A stretch of 64,000 bases of DNA from Pullichristensenella sp002068815 (GTDB lineage: Bacteria > Bacillota > Clostridia > Christensenellales > Aristaeellaceae). Made by a program: the position numbers and the translations under genes. The notes under the pieces were generated by a model, which worked only from the letters and a program-made list of their open reading frames with translations, was not told the origin of the DNA and searched no databases. The stretch lies in the NCBI GenBank assembly GCA_040772885.1, contig JAXGXF010000001.1, positions 124,001 to 188,000 on the forward strand. The letters are read 5' to 3'. Shown one piece after another: positions 14,346 through 22,860 of this stretch (positions are counted from its first letter, which is position 1; each line of letters opens with the position of its first letter).

Positions 14346-15602
14346 ATGCCCAAAGTGCTTTCCTATTCCGAACAGCGCGCCCGCGAAGCCACGCTGCTGC
14401 TGCGCGAGGTTCTGCGCGAACTGCCGCCCGTCTGCGCCGACTTTTTTCGCGCGATCGAGCCGACGACGCGGCCGCTGACCCGCTATGTCTACGCCTGCGA
14501 CCTGAAGCTGTTTTTTCGCTTCCTCGCCGATGAAGTTCCGCGCTACGCGGACATGGCGCCGAGCGCGTGGACGGCGGACGCCATCGGCACCGTGACCGCG
14601 CGCGACATCAGCATGTATCTGGATTTCCTCACGCTCTACATAAAGGACGACGCCGAGATCACGAACGCGGAGCTCGGAAAAATGCGGAAATTGTCCACTT
14701 TAAGGACATTTTATAAATATTTATTTAAGAATTCGTTAATAAAAGCCGACGTTTCGCTGTTGGTAGACATGCCAAAGCGACATGAGAAGTCGATCATCCG
14801 CCTGGAAATTGACGAAGTGGCGCGGCTTTTGGACCTCGTCGAGAGCGGCGAGCCATTTTCTGAACAGCAAAAACGCTACAACAGGCATATTCGGCAGCGC
14901 GATCTCGCGATTTTGACGCTGTTTTTGGGGACCGGCATACGCGTGAGCGAGCTCGTGGGACTCGACATCGGCGATCTCGACTTCGAGCTCGGCGGTTTTC
15001 TCGTCACCCGCAAGGGCGGAAATCAGGCGGTGCTCTACTTCCCCGACGAGGTTTCGGAGGTATTGCAGGACTACATACGCGAGCGGACGCAGATTGAAGC
15101 GAAGCCCGGGCACGAAAACGCGCTGTTTCTCTCGCTGCAAAACCGGCGCATCTCCGTGCGCGCCGTGCAGGTCATGGTCAAGAAGTACGCGACGTTCGCC
15201 GCACCGCTCAAAAAGCACCTGAGCCCGCACAAGCTGCGCTCGACCTTCGGGACGAACCTCTACCACGAGACCGGAGACATCTACGTCGTCGCGGACGTGC
15301 TCGGGCACTCGGACGTCAATACGACGCGCAGGCACTACGCAGCGATGTCCGACGACCGCCGCAGGCTCGCCGCGCGCATGGTCAAGCTGCGCGATGACCC
15401 GAAGCCCGCGCAGAAGGCGAGCCGACAGCCGAAAGGGCCCCCGGACGCGCTTGCGATCGAAGAAGCGGCGACGGGCCCGGAGAGGGCTTCGGCTGAAGAT
15501 GCGCCAAGCGGATCGGATGTTGCCCCGATTCAGGAAGCGGGAGTGAATCCGGGCGAGGTTTCACCGCAAAGCATGCCGATCAGCTCTGACGACAGCGAAT
15601 AG
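14346..15602 (+). CDS. Tyrosine recombinase (XerC/XerD-like integrase) with long C-terminal tail
   Basis: 418 residues. The N-terminal SAM-like core-binding domain (~20-125) precedes the catalytic domain, which has all expected residues: Arg in GTGIRVSEL (~199), Lys in TRKGGNQAV, HKLRSTFG, LGHSDVNTT and the nucleophile Tyr in TRRHYAAM (~330). It breaks and rejoins DNA through a 3'-phosphotyrosine. The last ~80 residues are a P/A/E/S-rich tail, beyond the usual ~300-residue Xer length. Codons around 14690-14760 are far more AT-rich than the rest of the gene. It could be a chromosome-dimer XerD-type enzyme or a domesticated integrase; the flanking repeats favour keeping the second possibility open. 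Confidence 0.85.
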   Translation: MPKVLSYSEQRAREATLLLREVLRELPPVCADFFRAIEPTTRPLTRYVYACDLKLFFRFLADEVPRYADMAPSAWTADAIGTVTARDISMYLDFLTLYIKDDAEITNAELGKMRKLSTLRTFYKYLFKNSLIKADVSLLVDMPKRHEKSIIRLEIDEVARLLDLVESGEPFSEQQKRYNRHIRQRDLAILTLFLGTGIRVSELVGLDIGDLDFELGGFLVTRKGGNQAVLYFPDEVSEVLQDYIRERTQIEAKPGHENALFLSLQNRRISVRAVQVMVKKYATFAAPLKKHLSPHKLRSTFGTNLYHETGDIYVVADVLGHSDVNTTRRHYAAMSDDRRRLAARMVKLRDDPKPAQKASRQPKGPPDALAIEEAATGPERASAEDAPSGSDVAPIQEAGVNPGEVSPQSMPISSDDSE

Positions 15603-15625
15603 CTGAATCCCTGCAAGGCCGCGCT

Positions 15626-15657
15626 CTGCCGATGCGCATTCGGCAGGGCGTTTATGC
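15626..15657 (+). terminator. Probable terminator of the recombinase gene
   Basis: Stem CTGCCGA / TCGGCAG with a TGCGCAT loop (15626-15646), followed by GGCGTTTAT. The T-run is weak. The remainder of the gap to 15839 has no gene; it holds two EcoRI-type palindromes (AGAATTCCTT at 15735, AGGAATTCCT at 15821) resembling those upstream of the recombinase. Confidence 0.5.
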
Positions 15658-15839
15658 AATCATGGCGCATATTTGGCATAGTGCGGTTTGCATCTGCAGC
15701 GTGTCGATATGCGCGTCCGATTGCGCATCGCAAAAGAATTCCTTACATTCACAATGAACCGAAATGCGAAATGCGAATTCACGGCGTTTGAAATCCGCAT
15801 CGACGGTTCGCCATTCCCCTAGGAATTCCTTCTCCGACC

Positions 15840-16280
15840 TCACAGCGCGTGCTGCTTGATCTCCCCCCGCGCGAGCTCGTCGCAGCGGTTGTTCCCGGGG
15901 TTGTCGGCGTGGCCGCGGACCTTGATCCACTTCACCTTATGGACGCTCGAAAGTCCGAGAAGCTCCTTCCAGAGGTCCTGGTTCTCGACGGGCTTTTTCC
16001 CCGCGGTCATCCAATCGCGCTGCTGCCAGCTGTCGAGCCACTTCTTTTCGAACGCGTTGATCAGATAGGAGCTGTCCGAGTACAGCTTCACGGCGCACGG
16101 CTCCTTCAGCGCGCGCAGGCCGCGTATGGCCGCGAGGAGCTCCATGCGGTTGTTCGTCGTGCGCGCCTCGTAGCCGGACAGCTCCGCGCGCTTGTCCTTG
16201 TAGATCAATATCGCCGCCCAGCCGCCCGGCCCCGGATTTCCGGAGCAGGCGCCGTCGGTGTAGATTTCCACCTGCTTCAA
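15840..16280 (-). CDS. rnhA: Ribonuclease HI
   Basis: 146 residues, full length for RNase HI. The catalytic acidic residues are in YTDGACSGNPGPGGW (Asp8), RMEL (Glu), YSDSSYL (Asp) and HADNPGNNRCDELA. It degrades the RNA strand of RNA-DNA hybrids. It starts inside the last codons of the upstream ZnuA-like gene (4-nt overlap), so the two are co-transcribed and probably translationally coupled, although their functions are unrelated. Confidence 0.96.
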   Translation of the reverse strand: MKQVEIYTDGACSGNPGPGGWAAILIYKDKRAELSGYEARTTNNRMELLAAIRGLRALKEPCAVKLYSDSSYLINAFEKKWLDSWQQRDWMTAGKKPVENQDLWKELLGLSSVHKVKWIKVRGHADNPGNNRCDELARGEIKQHAL

Positions 16281-17233
16281 TCTGAGCCCTCCGCGTCTTC
16301 AAATGCCCGGCCGATCGCCCGCGCGTTTTCGAGCTGCGCTGTGAAATAGCCGTCCGCGCCCATGTCCTCGCGCCCCGTGGAGAGGATGTCGATTTTAGTT
16401 ACAATGTAACCTGCGTCCGTCAGCGCGTCGACCAGCGCCTTCGGAGCCTGCTTTTCGATCAGCACGACGCGCGCGTCCATCCCGGAGAGCTCCTTCAGGC
16501 AGTTCTCCAGATCCGCTCCGGCCAGCGGCTCGCCGCTCTCGCGGTCGAACTGGCCCGCGACGGTCAGATTCAGCTCCCGCGCGAGGTAGATCAGCGCCTC
16601 GTTTATCAGGATCGCGCGCCCGCCGGCAGCGCCGGCAGCGCCGGCCGCTAGCGACGCCATCTCCGCCTTCAGCGCGTCGAGCCGCGCGGTCGCCGCGTCG
16701 AGGTTTTCCATATACCGGCCTTCATAGTCCGGGTCGAGCTCCGACATGTACAGCGCGATCGCCTCGACCATCTCCTTCGCGCCGTCGACGGACATGTAGA
16801 GGTGCGGGTTCTCGCCGGACAGGTGGCTCGTATCCTCGCCGGATTCGCTCTGATCGCCCTGGTTGTAGAGCTCCCGGTTGTTGAGCACGGTGACGACCGC
16901 GGGGCCGTCGTCGCCGAGCGCGTATAGGGTCGATTCAAAGCTCTCGAGCCCGCGCCCGCCCGCGATTACCGCATCCGCGGAATATTTGAGCAGGTACGCG
17001 TCCCGGTCCGAGAGCGCGTAGCTTCGAAGGCAGCCGTCCTGCGGAGCGACGAGACACTTAAGCTCGACCGCCGGGATGTCCTTCAGCGCGAGCGACGAGA
17101 GCGCGTAGATCGGATAGAACGTCGCGTAGATGCGCTCCGGTTCGGGCCCGGCATCCTCGGCGACGGGCGCGCAGGCGCACAGCGCAAGCGCCGCCCAACC
17201 GAGCAGCAAGGCAAACCATCCGAATCTGCGCAT
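16277..17233 (-). CDS. ZnuA/TroA-type metal-binding lipoprotein
   Basis: 318 residues. N-terminal signal with a lipobox-like LCAC, so probably membrane-anchored outside the cell. The body fits the cluster A-I (ZnuA/TroA) solute-binding fold: IYATFYPIYALSSL at the start, SGENPHLYMSVDGAKEMV carrying a candidate metal His, and VVLIEKQAPKALVDAL near the end. The first metal His seen in typical ZnuA (VDPHxYEP) is replaced by a PQDGCLRSYALSD run with Cys instead. An alanine/glycine-rich stretch (AAGAAGAAGG) sits mid-protein. No permease or ATPase gene is adjacent. Metal specificity cannot be read from the sequence. Confidence 0.75.
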   Translation of the reverse strand: MRRFGWFALLLGWAALALCACAPVAEDAGPEPERIYATFYPIYALSSLALKDIPAVELKCLVAPQDGCLRSYALSDRDAYLLKYSADAVIAGGRGLESFESTLYALGDDGPAVVTVLNNRELYNQGDQSESGEDTSHLSGENPHLYMSVDGAKEMVEAIALYMSELDPDYEGRYMENLDAATARLDALKAEMASLAAGAAGAAGGRAILINEALIYLARELNLTVAGQFDRESGEPLAGADLENCLKELSGMDARVVLIEKQAPKALVDALTDAGYIVTKIDILSTGREDMGADGYFTAQLENARAIGRAFEDAEGSD

Positions 17234-17271
17234 GCCTGTCCTCCGAAATCTATGCTGGAAGTCCGTGTCTT

Positions 17272-17299
17272 ATTATACCACATCGCACAAAAAAAGCAA
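17272..17299 (-). promoter_or_regulatory. Promoter of the ZnuA-like/rnhA operon
   Basis: Minus-strand TTGCTT (17294-17299), 16 nt, TATAAT (17272-17277). The -35 shares sequence with the T-run of the spoIID terminator. Confidence 0.55.
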
Positions 17300-17319
17300 T
17301 GCCGCCCGGTTCGGGCGGC
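17291..17319 (-). terminator. Intrinsic terminator of spoIID
   Basis: GCCGCCCGAACCGGGCGGC stem-loop on the minus strand (17301-17319), followed by ATTGCTTTTTTTG. Confidence 0.8.
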
Positions 17320-17336
17320 ACCTGTGCAAAAACCCT

Positions 17337-18320
17337 CTACTCCCAGAGCTTTACGATATCCACGTCCTTGAAGTAGTGCTCGACGATCTCGGTCGCGTTC
17401 TTGCCGTCCTTGGCCATTGCGTAGGCGCCCCACTGCGAAAGGCCGACGCCGTGGCCGAAGCCGCGCCCCTTGATCGTGACCTCTCCGCCGTTTACGTCGA
17501 TCGACTCGATCAGCGTGCTCTTCATCTCGTTCGCGCCGAGGCTGATCCGAAGCGACGGCGCGGAGACGGTCTTTCCGTTGACGATCAGCGTCTTCGCGCG
17601 GCCGGAGCCGCCCTTCTCGCCGACCTCGACGGTCTCAATGTTCCCGGTCTCGGCGCCGGCGTCCTTGCATCCCGCGGCGAATTCCTTCGAGCTGAACGTC
17701 ACCGTCCACTGCTTGACGTCGTCCGGCGCGTCGTCGGAATCCGGCGAGTCCGTCACGGACAGGTACGGCGGGTCGCCCTCCTTGAACTCGAGCGCGACGC
17801 TCGGCAGCTCCGTCTTGCCGCCCGCGTCCGCGTGGAACCACGCCTGCGGGAACTCGCCCTGATAGCTCATCACGAGGCCCTTCGTCTCCTCGACGGCCTT
17901 GCGGACGTTTTCATTGATGTTGACCTCGCTGTACGCCTGCGCCTCGCTGACGTCCGTGGAGATGTCCGCGCCCTCGTACTTCGAGTCCTTCGTCTCGATG
18001 AATTTCAGAACAAACGTGCGGGCGAGGATCGCCTGCGCCTTCAGCGCCTCCGCCGGCCAGTCGTTTTTCATCTCGCCCGCGAGCACGCCCATCACGTAGG
18101 TCTCCAGATCCATCTCGGAGACGGCCTTCGCCTCGGTGTCGTAGACCTTCAGAATCGGCACGCCGCTCTCGTTCGTCTCGAGCTTTTCGGGGATTTTCGG
18201 CTTCACGACGTCCGCCTTGATCTCTTCCTCGTTCGCCACGTCGGTCTGCATGCAGCCGCAAAGCGCGAGCGCCACCGCGAGCACAAGCGCAAAAATCCAA
18301 ATCTTCTTCCGCACGTTCAT
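17337..18320 (-). CDS. spoIID: SpoIID/LytB-domain lipoprotein
   Basis: About 327 residues. A basic start and hydrophobic helix end in a lipobox-like LALCGC. The SpoIID domain follows: MDLETYVMGVLAGEMKNDWP with the catalytic-type Glu, then AEALKAQAILARTFVLK, and the C-terminal signature GRGFGHGVGLSQWGAYAM. SpoIID is a lytic transglycosylase of the DMP complex needed for engulfment during sporulation. AGGAGG lies immediately before two consecutive ATGs, so the start could be 18323, 18320 or the GTG at 18314 (best spacing). The domain is secure; whether it is the engulfment enzyme itself or a SpoIID-like paralogue cannot be settled here. Confidence 0.85.
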   Translation of the reverse strand: MNVRKKIWIFALVLAVALALCGCMQTDVANEEEIKADVVKPKIPEKLETNESGVPILKVYDTEAKAVSEMDLETYVMGVLAGEMKNDWPAEALKAQAILARTFVLKFIETKDSKYEGADISTDVSEAQAYSEVNINENVRKAVEETKGLVMSYQGEFPQAWFHADAGGKTELPSVALEFKEGDPPYLSVTDSPDSDDAPDDVKQWTVTFSSKEFAAGCKDAGAETGNIETVEVGEKGGSGRAKTLIVNGKTVSAPSLRISLGANEMKSTLIESIDVNGGEVTIKGRGFGHGVGLSQWGAYAMAKDGKNATEIVEHYFKDVDIVKLWE

Positions 18321-18408
18321 CATCCTCCTGCGGCTATTTTGAGCGCGCGGAGGCCGAACTATGCCCGCTGTGACAGCCATTCGGCTTTTTTGGAAATATC
18401 TCCCAAAG

Positions 18409-19800
18409 CTACTCGCCTTTTTTGATAAGAAGTCCCAGCGCGGCGATCGCGTCCAGCACGGTCTCCGCCGGGTGCGCGCGCACGCCGTCCGGGACGCGCA
18501 CGCCGCGCAGGTTCGACTTCGGGAGGACGACGTCCTGAAAGCCGAGCCGCACGCACTCGCCGAGCCTGCGCTCCGCCTGCGGCACCGCGCGCACCTCGCC
18601 GGCGAGCCCGACCTCCCCCATCACCGCGAAGCCGGCGCCGATCGGCCGGCCGTGCAGCGACGACACGACCGCCATGCACAGCGCGAGGTCCGCCGCGGGC
18701 TCGGAGAGCGTCATGCCCCCGGCGATGTTGATGTACACGTCCTGGTCGAAGAGCCGGAGGCCGGCGCGCTTTTCGAGCACCGCGAGCAAAAGCGACAGCC
18801 TGCCCTGGTCGACGCCGCTCGCCATGCGGCGCGGGTTCCCGAGCGGCGTCCTCGAGACGAGCGCCTGCACGTCCGTCAGAAGCGGCCGCGAGCCCTCCAT
18901 CGCGCACAGCACGACCGAGCCGCTCGCGTTGTGCGCGCGCTCGGACAAGAGCGCCTCGCTGGCGTTCAGGATTTCGGCCATGCCCTCGGAGGTCATCTCG
19001 AACATGCCGAGCTCGTTGACCGAGCCGAAGCGGTTCTTGACGGCGCGCAAAAGCCTGTAGTGGTTCTGCCGGTCGCCCTCGAAGTACAGCACCGCGTCGA
19101 CCATGTGCTCGAGCACGCGCGGCCCGGCGATCGCGCCCTCCTTCGTCACGTGGCCGACGAGGAACACGCTCGTGCCCGCCTGCTTTGCGAGCCGGATCAG
19201 CTGCGCCGCGCTCTCGCGTACCTGCGACACGCTCCCCGGCGCAGACGCGAGTTCCGGCAAATACATCGTCTGGATCGAGTCTACGACCATGACGGAGGGT
19301 TTCAGCTCCTCCACGCGGCGCTCGACGGTCGTCATGTCGTTTTCGGAGAGCACGTACATGCCGGTCTCCGAAGCGCCGAGCCGGTTCGCGCGCAGCCGGA
19401 CCTGCCGGGCGGACTCCTCGCCGGACACGTACAGCACTCGCCCGCCCGCACGGGCCATGTTCGCCAGCGCCTGCGTGAGCAGCGTCGATTTCCCGATGCC
19501 CGGGTCGCCGCCGACGAGCACGACCGAGCCGTCGACGACGCCGCCGCCGAGCACGCGGTCGAGTTCGCCGATGCCCGAGGGCCTGCGGTCCGCCGCGTCG
19601 TCGGGAATCTCGTCGATTCTGACCGCCTCCGCGCCCGCGCCCGGCGCGCGCTTCAGCTTCTTCTCCGGCGGATTCCCCTCGGGCGAGCGGACCTCCTCGA
19701 CGAGCGTGTTCCAGTTCTCGCACTCCGGGCACCGCCCGAGCCACCGCCCGGTCTCATAGCCGCACTCGCTGCACACATATACGCTCTTGGCCTTTGCCAC
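18409..19800 (-). CDS. radA: DNA repair protein RadA
   Basis: 463 residues from a GTG with GGAGGA nine bases upstream. A four-Cys zinc finger (CSECGYETGRWLGRCPEC) is followed by a RecA-like ATPase with Walker A GGDPGIGKST (~98-106). The RadA-specific KNRFGSVNELGMFEM motif and a C-terminal Lon-protease-like domain (GGMTLSEPAADLALCMAV) complete it. RadA promotes branch migration in recombinational repair. spoIID lies 88 nt downstream on the same strand. Confidence 0.96.
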   Translation of the reverse strand: MAKAKSVYVCSECGYETGRWLGRCPECENWNTLVEEVRSPEGNPPEKKLKRAPGAGAEAVRIDEIPDDAADRRPSGIGELDRVLGGGVVDGSVVLVGGDPGIGKSTLLTQALANMARAGGRVLYVSGEESARQVRLRANRLGASETGMYVLSENDMTTVERRVEELKPSVMVVDSIQTMYLPELASAPGSVSQVRESAAQLIRLAKQAGTSVFLVGHVTKEGAIAGPRVLEHMVDAVLYFEGDRQNHYRLLRAVKNRFGSVNELGMFEMTSEGMAEILNASEALLSERAHNASGSVVLCAMEGSRPLLTDVQALVSRTPLGNPRRMASGVDQGRLSLLLAVLEKRAGLRLFDQDVYINIAGGMTLSEPAADLALCMAVVSSLHGRPIGAGFAVMGEVGLAGEVRAVPQAERRLGECVRLGFQDVVLPKSNLRGVRVPDGVRAHPAETVLDAIAALGLLIKKGE

Positions 19801-19857
19801 AAAAACTTCCTCCGTCTTGGGATTTTCAATTTGTATTATAGCATGTTTCCCGATGAC

Positions 19858-19886
19858 TTGCCAGATATGCGATTTGGATTTATAAT
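19858..19886 (+). promoter_or_regulatory. Sigma-A-type promoter for the phosphoesterase-like gene
   Basis: TTGCCA (19858-19863), 17 nt, TATAAT (19881-19886), about 105 nt upstream of the start codon. A small hairpin (CAATCCGC-AGG-CGGATTG, near 19941) lies in the long leader. A minus-strand TATAAT at 19835-19840 probably belongs to radA. Confidence 0.6.
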
Positions 19887-19991
19887 AGATGTATTCATTT
19901 CATTTGTCGGCGCGCCAATACCGTATACGGCCCGCCGACCCGCAATCCGCAGGCGGATTGCTAAACTTACCTTTATCGAAGGGGTAGTTCC

Positions 19992-21317
19992 ATGCGCGAT
20001 GACGAAATCCGTCCGACGATACCCGACGTCGGCAGCCGAAAAGACGAAGACGAGCTCTCGCTGTACGGGGACGAGCAGGACGCTCCCCTGCGCAGGCGGC
20101 GCCGCCCCAGCCGCCCCGCGAAGAAGAAAAAGAAGCGCGGGCGCCGGGCGGCGGCCAAAAAGAAGAGGAGGAAGCGGCGCTCGTTTTTCGAGTGGCTGTT
20201 TGCCGGCACGGCTCCGAGAAAGCGCACGAGCGGCTTGAGGCTGTTCGGGCGCGAGATCCATTTTTCGTTCTGGCCGACGTTCCTGATCGTCGCCGGGCTT
20301 CTGATCGTCAGCGTCGTGTTTTTGCAGAGCACGAACATCGCCGTCGACGAGCAAAAGGTCACGCTGGTCGGCCTCCCGGGAAACCTCGAGGGCTACCGGA
20401 TACTGCACATCTCGGACCTCGCGGGCAAGCGGTTCGGCGATCAACAGGCGACGCTCTTGCGCGAGATCGGCACCCTCGACTACGACTGCGTGTTCTTCAC
20501 CGGCGACATGGTCGGAAAGGGCGGCGATCCGGAGCCGTTCTACGAGCTGCTCGAGGGCATCCCCAGCCGCAAGCCCGTCTACTTCATCGCGGGCGACTCC
20601 GATCCCGGGCCGGTCCTGCAGACCACGCGCGCGATCACCGGCACGGTCGAGCAGATGGTGCTCGAGGATTGGATACTCGGCGCGACCGAGCGCGGCGCGA
20701 TCTATGTCGACGCGCCGGTCAAGCTCGCGGTCGGCGACAGCAACATCTGGATCACGCCCGCGGAGATGCTGAACCTGAACGCGTCGGAGATGGTCGCCAC
20801 CTGCAAGGCGCAGATGGAGCAGGAGCAGGAGGGCACGGTGCTCGGCCTGCAGGCGGACTACGACACGCTCCCCGCGACGACCTACCGCTTCCGGCGCGCG
20901 TCGCGGCTGCTCGACGCGGTCAACGAGATGTCCGAGATGGACGTGCACCTGTCGCTCGCGCACGAGCCGCCGTCCGACGCGTTTTTGAAGGCGTCCGCCT
21001 CGCACGACACGCCGGACGAGAAGTTCCTGACGCAGCCGTCGATCGTGTTCGCCGGGCACTACTGCGGCGGCGCGTGGCGGCTGCCGTTCCTGGGCGCGTT
21101 CTACATCCCCTCGACGACCGCCGACCGCCACGGCTGGTTCCCGGCGCAGGAGGACGTCAAGGGGCTGACCACCGTGAGCGAGACGCACCTGTACATTACG
21201 GCGGGGCTGTCGACGCCGGGCGCCGCGCCGGTCATGGGCTTTCGGATGCTCAACAGCCCGGAGATCTCGGTGATCGAGCTGACGGCGACGCTCCCGGAGA
21301 GCATGCTCGGGCGCTAG
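19992..21317 (+). CDS. Membrane-anchored calcineurin-like phosphoesterase, degenerate metal site
   Basis: 441 residues. The first ~65 are cytoplasmic and very basic (runs such as KKKKKRGRRAAAKKKRRKRR). A transmembrane helix (FLIVAGLLIVSVVFL, ~95-110) follows, then a calcineurin-like domain outside. The metallophosphoesterase motifs are recognisable but altered: HISDLA retains the first His/Asp and FTGDMV the second Asp, while the GNHD position reads GDSD and the GHxHGG position reads GHYCGG. Two usual metal ligands are therefore replaced. It may be an inactive or altered enzyme. It is monocistronic with its own promoter; substrate unknown. Confidence 0.75.
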   Translation: MRDDEIRPTIPDVGSRKDEDELSLYGDEQDAPLRRRRRPSRPAKKKKKRGRRAAAKKKRRKRRSFFEWLFAGTAPRKRTSGLRLFGREIHFSFWPTFLIVAGLLIVSVVFLQSTNIAVDEQKVTLVGLPGNLEGYRILHISDLAGKRFGDQQATLLREIGTLDYDCVFFTGDMVGKGGDPEPFYELLEGIPSRKPVYFIAGDSDPGPVLQTTRAITGTVEQMVLEDWILGATERGAIYVDAPVKLAVGDSNIWITPAEMLNLNASEMVATCKAQMEQEQEGTVLGLQADYDTLPATTYRFRRASRLLDAVNEMSEMDVHLSLAHEPPSDAFLKASASHDTPDEKFLTQPSIVFAGHYCGGAWRLPFLGAFYIPSTTADRHGWFPAQEDVKGLTTVSETHLYITAGLSTPGAAPVMGFRMLNSPEISVIELTATLPESMLGR

Positions 21318-21366
21318 CGGCACAGGACGGGATTGCCATGATGTGGAAATATAACAGGCGGCGAAC

Positions 21367-21396
21367 TTGACACCACACTTGGCCTTCGGCTACAAT
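21367..21396 (+). promoter_or_regulatory. Promoter of the lipid kinase gene
   Basis: Perfect -35 TTGACA (21367-21372), 18 nt, TACAAT (21391-21396). Because it overlaps an in-frame ATG at 21395, the real start must be the later ATG at 21431. Confidence 0.7.
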
Positions 21397-21430
21397 GGAT
21401 CGAGGATTACTGAGGCAGGCTGGTGGTGCG

Positions 21431-22312
21431 ATGTACGCTTTGATTGTCAATCCCGTCTCCGGAAACGGGCGCGGGATGCGGGAATATCCCCGCGTGGAGG
21501 CGCTGCTCCGGGAGGAAGGCGTCCCCTATCGCCTGTTGCTGGCCGAGGAGCACGGAAGCGTCCGGGCGTACGCCGCCGAGGCCGTCCGCGACCGGATGGA
21601 CGGCATCATCGCCGTCGGGGGCGACGGGACGCTGTTTGAAATCATCAACGGCATGGCGGGAAGCGGCCTTGCCCTTTTGTTTTTCTGCTGCGGCACCGGA
21701 AACGACTTCGTCAAATCGCTGAACCTGCCGAAGGACCCCTTCGAGGCGCTGCGCCGGCAGCTGCACGCGCCGCTCACGCCGATCGACATCGGCAGGATGA
21801 ACGACATCTACTTTCTGAACGTCTCCGGAACCGGGCTCGACACCGAGGTGCTCGTGCAGGCGGAGAAGTACAAGCGCGACCACACGGGGCTCGGCGTCTA
21901 CCTGCGCGGCGTGCGCGACGCCATCCGCTTCTTTCGGCCGACCCGCGCGCAGGTCGGCTTCGACGGCGCGGAGCCGGAGGACCGGCGCTTTTCGATCCTC
22001 TCGATCGGCAACGGCCGCTACTTCGGCGGCGGCATGAAGCCGGTGCCCACCGCGATACTCAACGACGGGCTGTTCGACGTCGTCGTCACGCGCCCGGTCA
22101 AGAAGTGGATGATCGGCTTTCTCTTGATGCTGTTCGTCCCCGGCTGGTACGCGAAGACGTTCCTCGCAAAGACGCTGCGCTGCAGAAGCGTTCGCATCGT
22201 CGCGCCCGGCATGACGCTGAACCTCGACGGCGAGCTGATCCGCTGCGACGACGCGCGGTTCGAGCTGCTCCCCGCCGCGCTGAACGTCCGCGTGCCGGGG
22301 CTTTCGCAATAG
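21431..22312 (+). CDS. YegS/DgkB-type diacylglycerol (lipid) kinase
   Basis: 293 residues. The DAGK catalytic domain has LIVNPVSGNGRG at the nucleotide site, VGGDGTLFEIINGM and CGTGNDFVKSL, followed by the beta-sandwich C-terminal half ending VRIVAPGMTLNLDGELI. Family members phosphorylate diacylglycerol or related lipids with ATP and feed phosphatidate back into phospholipid synthesis. The window lacks dgkA in the ybeY-era operon, so this gene may cover diacylglycerol recycling; that is inference. It is followed by a terminator-like hairpin. Confidence 0.88.
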   Translation: MYALIVNPVSGNGRGMREYPRVEALLREEGVPYRLLLAEEHGSVRAYAAEAVRDRMDGIIAVGGDGTLFEIINGMAGSGLALLFFCCGTGNDFVKSLNLPKDPFEALRRQLHAPLTPIDIGRMNDIYFLNVSGTGLDTEVLVQAEKYKRDHTGLGVYLRGVRDAIRFFRPTRAQVGFDGAEPEDRRFSILSIGNGRYFGGGMKPVPTAILNDGLFDVVVTRPVKKWMIGFLLMLFVPGWYAKTFLAKTLRCRSVRIVAPGMTLNLDGELIRCDDARFELLPAALNVRVPGLSQ

Positions 22313-22339
22313 CAAGGCGCGAGCGCATTTCCATACATA

Positions 22340-22378
22340 GACAAACCCCTGCGACGCGCGTGCGGAACAGGGTTTTTC
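22340..22378. terminator. Terminator-like hairpin after the lipid kinase gene
   Basis: AAACCCCTG...CAGGGTTTTT (22342-22378) can form a short stem with a GC-rich loop, ending in five T on the plus strand. The rest of the gap to 22455 shows nothing recognisable. Confidence 0.5.
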
Positions 22379-22455
22379 GCATTCAGGTTGGGAAAACAGA
22401 GATGGAAGAGCGCCCCGCAGAAAGTTGTGTCAACGAATCTGACGAGCCTCCGCCC

Positions 22456-22860
22456 CTATTTTTGCTGCGCCTCCTCGATCCGCAATTTCCGCGCGCGGAT
22501 CGCGATCACCGCCGCGACGGCGAGATACGCCGCCGTGAAGCTGATCAGTATGTTCAGGTAGGACGTCGGGGCGCTCTTGGCGATCATCCCGGCGAGGTAG
22601 ATCAGAAGCAGCGCGCAGCCGAGCGATATGACGTAGTGCAACAGCCCCAGAAGCAGCGCGCGCGTCCACTTCTGCTCCCGCCCGAAGCCGAACAGGTAAT
22701 AGGTAGCGATCGGAATCAGGCATATCAGCGCGCGCGCCAGTATGTTGAGATTCGTGTCCGTCGCCGTCCCGACGAACAGCTGCGCGACGCTGCTGATGAC
22801 GGTCAGCAGCGCATAGCCGGCGGCCCAGAACAGAAAGCCGCTCGAGAACTTCCTCTTCAC
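22456..22860 (-). CDS. Four-helix integral membrane protein of unknown function
   Basis: 134 residues with about four hydrophobic helices (FLFWAAGYALLTVIS, ILARALICLIPIATYYLFGF, ALLLGLLHYVISLGCALLLI, NILISFTAAYLAVAAVI). It ends in a basic tail (IRARKLRIEEAQQK). No motif points to a transporter or enzyme. Its start overlaps the stop of the upstream ABC ATPase by 4 nt, so it is the last gene of the importer operon and may be an accessory membrane component, which is inference from position only. Confidence 0.65.
   Translation of the reverse strand: MKRKFSSGFLFWAAGYALLTVISSVAQLFVGTATDTNLNILARALICLIPIATYYLFGFGREQKWTRALLLGLLHYVISLGCALLLIYLAGMIAKSAPTSYLNILISFTAAYLAVAAVIAIRARKLRIEEAQQK

Noticed and set aside
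14346..15602. Integrated prophage or integrative element around the tyrosine recombinase
   Set aside because: No phage or conjugation genes, no tRNA with a target-site duplication next to it, and flanking genes are core genes.
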